64,000 nt of DNA from positions 5,740,631 to 5,804,630 of the forward strand of contig NC_051108.1 in NCBI RefSeq assembly GCF_901709675.1. Reading direction: 5' to 3'. This stretch comes from Syngnathus acus (taxonomy: Eukaryota; Chordata; Actinopteri; Syngnathiformes; Syngnathidae). A program made the translations under genes and the position numbers. The notes under the pieces were generated by a model. It was not told where the DNA came from. It made no database searches and saw nothing but the letters and a program-made list of their open reading frames with translations. Below, piece after piece: positions 56,848 to 64,000 of the stretch (position 1 is its first letter; every line of letters begins with the position of its first letter).

Positions 56848-59800
56848 CTGCAAAGATTGTCAACAATGACTCTCATGATTTAGCAAACACTTAAACATGC
56901 ATACAAATGACATGGCCGCTGCTTTAAGGCAAAGTTAATCAGATAATCGAGGGGATGGCGGCGGGTGCTTGGTCATTGGAGCCTCAAGGCTGAGTCGAGA
57001 TTGGCAGAAGCCGTGGGCAAAGCGTTGAGCCGGACCGATTATAAAGGTCACCTCTCTCTGGCTAGCAAAAAAACCCAGACAACCTTGAAGCACTCATGGC
57101 AGAACTCTCTACAGAACAGGTGGCGCAACAGTAACTGATGGGAGCCAATGAAAATAACAGTACGACGCAAGCACACAAACACAATCTCATTTTACCAGAG
57201 AGAGTTTGCCTGGAAGACAAACTTCCCTTTCTTTCCCTTATAAAACCTTTCAGAAATGTGTGTATATACATTATCTGTGTGTGTGTGTGTCCCACCTTCG
57301 CAGATAATCAGGTTTGAGGGCGCCGAAGCACCAGACACAACTCCTAACACGGCTATAAACAACATCTGCACACTTACTAAATAAACGGCGGCGAGTGTGT
57401 AAAATCTGCCTCCGGCTCCATAAAAACATGTTAGCGACAAGGGCAGGGATAAAAATGACGATACAAAATTAACTGCACTGGATACGGAAACCAAACTTTT
57501 GCTTTCCGTGAAGCTAGCAGCTAGCTGGCACAAATGGACGAATCTTCCACCCACAGCTACTCAATTAGATCGAAAAGCTTTCACCTCCAAGGCTTCATAC
57601 ATATTTCACGAGCCCAATCCAAAGAGACAAGAGGAACGCCGAACGACAAACACCACGCTTCTCCAGTCACTTTGCAAATGAACTGAGTCATACCCTCCCA
57701 GGAATAAACCCGTCGTCGTCTAATTACGCATTAGCTAAACATTCCCAAGTAAAACAAGAACTTTTTACATTCAGTTATAATAGCTGCCAGAAATTGGCTG
57801 TTTGATCCACACTCGACAATTATGTAATCGTCCCAGAAAATGATAAACATAGAAAGTCCAATTATGTCATCATCTTGTCTGAGATCGTGCAACCAGAGCA
57901 AATCAATATTTGGGCCTCATAATCGACTCATGCTAACCACAACTCCGCTAATTAGCATGCCTATGAAAATGCAACCAAAATTCCGAGGACCGACTCGATT
58001 TAATCCCATCTTTTTTTTTCTTCCTCTTTTGTTTTCCGCAATTCCCCCCCTGTGCAGGAAGAAACAACCCGTTCCCATAATGACTTTTTCGCTATCTTTG
58101 ATTCCGACCCCCCGAAGCTATATGTTTTCCAGACCAAAATATCCCCAGTCACAAATGCATATACAATTTGCATCCTCGGGGAAACTCCCAACAGAAGTAG
58201 GTTAACGATACAAAAGCTATTTAAAGAAGGTGGCTTGTGAAAAAAAAATAATCAACTGGGCTATAGAACGCCGACCAAATCGCTTTGCTACCGCGACCGT
58301 CCGGCTAAATATAGTGTTTAGGCGCGCAGAGAATAAGGCCACGCGTTTGAAAGGGAACATTAACAGCACATCGTTTAAGCCTGCGGTCTCATTCGCTGCC
58401 AAGATGGCACTCGCCTACTGTTAATGAAACACGCGCGACAACGGGGACTCGTCAGGTAGCAACAGGCTTACATTAGCAAGGCCAATGTGTCACGAGTTTC
58501 CCCGCGGTGACCGAGACAACCCCCCCCATGAGAAAATAAGAATGCAACATGTCGGCAGTGAATGAGCCGTCGGCTCGGGGCGGACAGATGGCGTGTATGG
58601 ATCTATAGGAGGCTGTAAAGACAGATAGCGGAGAAAGAGAGAGCAGCTAGTCGAAAAAGGACGTATGAAAGGCAGAGGGGGAAGAGAGGCGAAGCACCCC
58701 GAGAGCGGCAGATAAGAAGGAAGAGCCCAGGAGAGCGCCAGTCAAATGAGGTGCTGGGAGAAAAAATGAAGAGCTGAAAGGAGGCGACCAGAGAGAAAGT
58801 GATAGCGAGGCAGTCGCAGCCCGATAGTAAAAAGCCTCCGATTCACTTATCGTCTTTTGCAAACGCTTCACATTTGTCACTTTCGCAGAGGCAAACACTT
58901 TTTTTTCTCTCTCGTCTTATAAATCGTAAGACTATCTAGTAATCATATCAAGGCCTTCGATTCGTAACTCAATACTAATAAATGACCGTGCTACATTCGC
59001 AACCTATTTTATCATGGCATTGATCTTTTTGTCTGAGCCATTCCATTTCATGGTACAAATAAGCCAGCTTGAACACGGTGTGCCCAAAAAAAAAAAAAAA
59101 AAAATGTTAAGGAGGCAGGTCTGCTGCCCTTTTCATATTTTCCAGGGCATCAAAACCGTTTAAGAAGGAAGGAGTCTCTTAGAGTGTTTGTTTAGCTGTG
59201 GGCAGACAATTCTGTTGATCTGAATTTTTTTTTTTCCGGTAAACACCAGCTGTGTTTAGACAGCGGCACGTGTCAATCCTCCCATAAAAGTGCAGCATCT
59301 TGCACTTTTCCCGCCACCGCCTGTTTTTGTTTTATTCTGGATCCCCATCAGGGAGGCTTAAACAAGATTCACAACATTCACCTTACAATGTCCTCGGTTT
59401 ACAACATTGCTGTCATACGAGTTTTCCGGGGTTACAAATGGCGTCGAATGGAGTCGCTCGAGCGGCATATCTGATCCCACGTGTTCTTTCTTTCCGTACA
59501 CTGTCACGACCGATATCGGTTGACATCATAAATAACCACGTGGGAGAAAAGTCATCTGGATTGTTTTAGTTTCGTGGATATGTAGCATGAGAGCTAGCTA
59601 GAATGCAAACTCCACTTAACCTCGCTACCGGTGGACTTCAAAAAAGGTTTAATCTGCCGGGCCTCACTTTCGAGGTTCGTCGTCACATGGGCGATTGACT
59701 GGGAGAGACATTTTAAAAGGTTTGTATTTCTCTGCCAGCAAAGTAAATACATCTCAGCTAGCATGCGCACGCCAGTAGCGGCTCGCGAAAGTGTGTGTTT

Positions 59801-60325
59801 TTTACAGCGTGGGGGGGGGGGGGGGGGTTAAGGGCACCTTGCGAGTGTAGCGGCAATAAAGGGGGAAGAGGAAATCCCCCACAAATTTGATACAATTTCT
59901 CTCGCCATTAAGTGCCGGAGAAGTGCAAGACACGGCTGCGATGTAACAATGTTCTAACCTTTGGCCACTCAATCGAGGAAACCATTCGGTCAAACTTAAT
60001 AACCTGCGCGCCATCCTTGGATGAGAAGCAGCCTTGGTTCACAGTTGACGAACAAACTATTTTTTTTTTCCACAACATAAACTTGCTCGCACTCTTTTAT
60101 TGGACTCTCGTGGGAATTTCTCGGCAATGAAAGCTTTGAGTGGTGAGGTTCTGCTCATGCATTAGCTGCCAAAGTGCTTTTACAGGAATTGCATTATCCT
60201 GCCTTTGTACACTTTTTTTTTTTTTTTTTGCTGTAGCAGCAGAAAAGAAGGGACTCTTAATTCAGCCAGAGAATACGATGAAAGCTTAACAAGTATTTTG
60301 TATTTGGGAAGGTGTTTGTACGTAC
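56848..60325 (-). other. fut8: fut8 intron (3478 bp)
   Basis: The intron is bounded by GTACGT and CTTTGCAG. It contains a short (TG)n near 57277-57291, a 17-base G run at 59811-59827, a CpG-rich segment at about 58240-58600, and a fragment at about 59385-59445 that shares TCCTCGGTTTACAAC with another repeat at 4800. No coding exon is visible. Confidence 0.8.
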
Positions 60326-60563
60326 CCGACCAGTGTCCAGTGGTGGCGCCAGAGCGGTCGGTGCAGCTGTTACTGACGGGGAGGAAGACGCTCTCCCAAC
60401 CGCTCGGGGCGTAACGCCAGTTGTGGGACTCCAAGATGAGCGTCCGCTGGGTGCCGTACGCAATCATGAAGCAGTAGACCACATGATGGAGTTGGCAGCC
60501 GTAACCGCAGCCTTTATTGATGTTGCACACCAACTTCCTGGCCTTACTGCAGTCCGGAGGGTT
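60326..60563 (-). CDS. fut8: fut8 coding exon, start of the catalytic domain (human residues about 200-279)
   Basis: Fut8 is the Golgi type II membrane enzyme that transfers fucose from GDP-fucose in alpha-1,6 linkage to the innermost GlcNAc of N-glycans. This exon encodes 79 residues plus one base of a split glycine codon. It starts [20 protein letters not shown] and ends TGHWS/G. Six cysteines that form three disulfides in human FUT8 (C204, C212, C218, C222, C230, C266 in human numbering) are all kept, in DCSK, LVC, KGC, GYGC, VVYC and SNSC. The acceptor is CTTCTAG before AACCCT and the donor is GTACGT. It begins in phase 0, so the preceding exon, which would end near ITYLQ in human, should also end in phase 0. 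That exon is not visible up to base 64000, so the gene is cut by the window. Identity is secure; only the fish paralogue is undecided. Confidence 0.97.
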
Positions 60564-63500
60564 CTAGAAGAAAACACATTGTTTTGAAAATCCGCTTTTA
60601 TTGCTTGACCTTCATCTCACCCAAAGAGCCGACCTGTGAATTTTAATAACACGCGACGACTGATCTTGTTTGTTATGTTACTTTTATTTCATTGTACAAG
60701 AAGCTCTTTCCAACCTTGGTCTGTTTCTTTTGCTCCCTCTGATAATCCTACCTTACACTTTATTGCCTCGAAATAAATGAAATTACTCTTGATTTATTAT
60801 TTTCACTGGACGTGCTGAAAGAAAATTGCATGTTTTTTTATATCCATGCCATTGATCTCTGCTTCTGCGGAAACTATTAAAAAAAAAAAAACATCATTAG
60901 CAGCACCAACGGGCCTTGCTGCTCCACTTGGTGACATGTTCCATTATTACAATGGACAAGGTGTGTTTTTTTTCCTCTGCCAATTAGCACACACACACAG
61001 GTCTGCTTCCATAAATATTCGTGAGCTCATTTTACTCGCTAGCTCAAAATAGACCGCCGGCAATGCAAGTTCAACTGTGTGCTCGAAAGATGTCAAATTA
61101 GGTAATGGAGGCAGACGATTTTTTTATTTATTTTTTGCTTGTACATATTTCAACCTGACAGCCAATGTGTGCCCCGATGCTTTAAGAGTGCCTCGTCATT
61201 GTGGTGCCATCCAAAGGAGGATATATGTACGTGTAACATCCTTTTTGTGACAATATTCAAATGACAACTGACATTTGAGTGTAACGTGGCATTTAATGGC
61301 TTTCACTATACTGGTTCGCCCAGACTTGCTTTCCTCAACCCTACTTTCCCTTCCCATCTCATGAATAAGATTTCCTAGGATAAAAAGTGTTGGGTGTGGA
61401 ATATCAAGTGACACTCTGGGAAGAAAATACAAAAAGCAGCAAAGCTAGTTGTTTTGTAGCGGAGCGGCGCGGTTGTGATTGGGAGCGACTCGGCGATCCC
61501 CCGCGCCAACCGGCTTCCTAAACAGCAATTACATGGGAGTGTTTTCCTCATTAGAGTTGCTGCTGCAGCTGCAGAAGGAAGATTCGGAGTATTCCACTCG
61601 CATTTAGTAGCAGGGTGAGGAAAAGGAGGGGGGGGGGGGGGGTTGAAGTCAAACTTCCCTTCTTTGTGTGCCGACTTGTGATCATGCCGAGATGCTCACG
61701 TAGCAATAATCTACAGTAGGAGCCTCGTGAGGAGCTTTTGTTTCGGCTTTCATACTCGACTGACCTTGGGGAGGAAGTGACATTTACATGTTTCTACCAC
61801 CGGCGTATCCTTGGAAGGTGGAATAACTCTCAAGCTTGTGGTTAAAGAATAACAGCTGCCATGTTTACGCGGGCGTCCTGTGTTTACGTGGAGTGGCGGT
61901 GAAGCACAAGAAGCGCAATGATTCACTTTGGGTAAACCACTTGATGTTGTTGTGGCAGGAAATGGTTGACAGGAACTCAATGTGCGAGAGCATTGAGTCA
62001 TTGGAAAGTGAAGCGGAAAGTGCTTTTGCGCAAAATATTAATTGTTGATGTGTGGGATGGACTGTTTGTTAATCACAAAGCACTTGAGGGACAATAAAGC
62101 AGCGCTACCTGGCTGTGGCCAGCAGAGGCGCTGTTGAGTCAGTGCAAAGAATTTGCTGAATGACAACTTTTTCATTTGGTAGGAGTCGGCCGGCGAACGT
62201 TATCGTTCATGTTTCTTCGATACGACCTGGCTCGAAAGTAGCAAGCCGTTTGTATCGGCAGCCGGATTTAGATTGACAGTCACAAACTTTATTAGTTGTG
62301 GTACTCTATAAAGAAAAAAAAAGTTGCCGACTCAAATGAACGTGCTTGTAAAAAAAGGCAGACTTCAAATGACTTCAACCTTCGCTTGCCAGCGAGTCTT
62401 AAACCGGACGTTTGGCTGTAAACTAAAAAGCCCGGCGCAAATACACTTCCAGGATGCAGTCATACGGCTTTGTTTGGCAATAAAACCAACAGACTTGCTC
62501 GATATTGGACCCCGACCAAAACTCCCTGCTGGCTTTTATTTGGCAGCCTTTTTTATTTCTGTTTGCTATCTGACGGGTGATGCACATGTAATGTACATCA
62601 AAAGACATGCGCATACAGCCCGCATGGCAACGACACAAAGCTGGGACAGATTCTTCGCCCACTTGAACAGATGGAGGGGATTAATTCATCATAATGTGCA
62701 AATAGATTTCGCTCGACATTTGTTGTCGCCTTAACTTTGCAAAGTCGCTCTCGTGTGCAAAAAAATGGGCACACGCTTAATTGCTCACGCAAACAGATCT
62801 GGTAAGCTGATCTGCTAAGCGCACTCATGCAATGAAATTCATAAAACCCGAGGCTGATTTTGCCTTTTTAAATACGGGAGAACTGTTCGGGGACATGGAA
62901 AACATTTTTAAATGCTAAAACCAAAAATGATTGTCTAATCAGCAGTTTCTGAAAGTATAGCTAACATTACAGGCTGGTGAAGTAGTATCGGTGTCCAAGT
63001 ATCGGAACTTTTTTTTACGATTCCGAGTACAGGCGGATGTGACAAGGAGCGAAACCTCCCTTTCAACCGCACTGCACGTCAAAAATGCAAAAGTGGCAAA
63101 AAAAAAAGCTTGTCTGACAGAAGACTCTCGAAAGGAGCTGCCATGTTCGCTGTTCGAGTGGACAGATGGAGCATGCAGACATGGAATTAGTTAAATCGGA
63201 AATGAGGGGAGAGAATACCGCGGGTGGCGCAGACGGCCGGCGGTGTGTAGCTTCGTGCGTGTGTGTGTGTCAGTAAAAACAAGAGAGTCGCATCAGGCAT
63301 CTCTGTGCAAACGTGGAATAAGCCCGGCACAGGTGTGTGTGTCTGTCTGTGTGTATGTTAGTGTGAGCCCATCTGTGCGTAACCGTGTCCGTGTTTGTGT
63401 GTGTGTGATAAATTAGTAATGGCAGCTGGTGGAGCGGTGCGATCCCTCAGCAGCGGCGACAGCAGCTGTTAGTGGGGCCGTCTCCGCCCAGCCGGCCTGA

Positions 63501-64000
63501 CTAGGTCCTCTTCATCAAACACGTCGGCTCATTAATGCTGCGGGGCCCAGCGTGGCACCTGAAGCGCGGCGCCGGCGCCACCGGGGAGGAACGCCGGCGT
63601 GCCGGCTGGGGGTGAGCGTCCTCGTGCCACCGTGCGTATAGAATTTAAGCATTTGTGAAATTGGTCAAGTAACGCACATTTAATTTACTACTACCTAAAA
63701 TAGTTGGTCCATTTCTTGAGAATAGGGAACGTAAACAAACACAGGTAGCGCCAGAACACGCCACCGCGTTTAATATTTATTCCGCTATGCTGAGCTGTCA
63801 TTTATTCAATTTCTGGTGCCCTTCTATTTTTGTGGGGTTTTTTTGCGCGCCGTGTTTTCACAAAGCGTCCGACCGGTTAGGAATTAGAGTGCCGAGACAG
63901 CGTGTTATCACACCTCTCACCTGCCACCTTATAAGGGGAAAGCGACGCCGCCAGTTATGCACGGTGCAGATGAGACAAGCGGGTGTGGAAGATGGTGATA
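60564..64000 (-). other. fut8: fut8 intron, 5' part beyond the window
   Basis: No upstream fut8 exon is seen; I looked for the expected coiled-coil and LTELVQRRITYLQ region on the minus strand. The stretch contains a G run (61628-61642), a fragment of a TATCGG-type repeat (62969-63010), short (TG)n blocks at 63250-63410, and a GC- and CpG-rich segment at 63420-63640 that could be a regulatory element. Confidence 0.7.
62969..63010. repeat. fragment of the TATCGG dispersed repeat family
   Basis: ACAGGCTGG followed by AGTATCGGTGTCCAAGTATC. The ACAGGCTGG lead-in is shared with the copy at 49932, supporting common origin. In the fut8 intron. Confidence 0.5.

Noticed and set aside
62112-62136. GCCAGCAGAGGCGCTG considered as a CTCF site
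   Set aside because: One base short within the core (a G of the GGGC block is missing), so not listed as a feature.
60564-64000. Search for upstream fut8 exons (coiled coil, ITYLQ end)
   Set aside because: No matching minus-strand segment; placed right of the window.

Overview
This window is vertebrate nuclear DNA, and almost certainly from a ray-finned (teleost) fish. Two multi-exon, GT-AG-spliced genes are recognisable by protein similarity, both on the minus strand: fut8 (alpha-1,6-fucosyltransferase, GT23 family) and gphn (gephyrin). Human FUT8 and GPHN are also neighbours in this order and relative orientation (chromosome 14q23), so this is conserved microsynteny. The fish assignment rests on compact introns (78 to about 107 bp for the shortest), only about 26 kb between the genes, many short microsatellites, and dispersed repeats of types I know from fish genomes. 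I cannot name the species, or say which of the two teleost whole-genome-duplication copies this is.

Layout from right to left, which is the direction of transcription. From 64000 to 51868 is the 3' part of fut8: five coding exons (60563-60326, 56847-56601, 53430-53254, 53175-53025, 52206-51868) carrying the catalytic domain from about human residue 200 and the C-terminal SH3 domain. The N-terminal cytoplasmic, transmembrane and coiled-coil exons lie beyond the right edge. From about 51500 to 26100 is intergenic DNA with no gene I can support; it holds microsatellites, transposon debris and candidate CTCF-type sites. From 25804 leftward is the 5' half of gphn: exon 1 with the start codon, a 9.5-kb first intron, exons completing the N-terminal G (MogA-like) domain, and two linker exons ending at 9246. 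Two symmetric phase-0 candidate cassette exons follow at 5204-5163 (clear match to the mammalian C4 cassette) and 4171-4097 (unrecognised peptide). The constitutive rest of the linker and the whole E (MoeA-like) domain must lie beyond the left edge.

The two genes do not form a pathway. Fut8 is a Golgi enzyme that core-fucosylates N-glycans. Gephyrin is a cytosolic enzyme of molybdenum-cofactor synthesis that also forms the scaffold for glycine and GABA-A receptors at inhibitory synapses. Their pairing is positional.

Exon boundaries were read directly, and codon phases were checked arithmetically: each exon length equals the split-codon bases plus a whole number of codons, and joins the next exon in frame. 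The most interesting observations are the alternative-splicing content of the gephyrin linker (C4 present, an extra 25-codon candidate, no visible C3 cassette), a 78-bp fut8 intron that is open in frame and would insert 26 mostly hydrophobic residues if retained, and a 302-bp element made of two opposed 68-bp palindromes.
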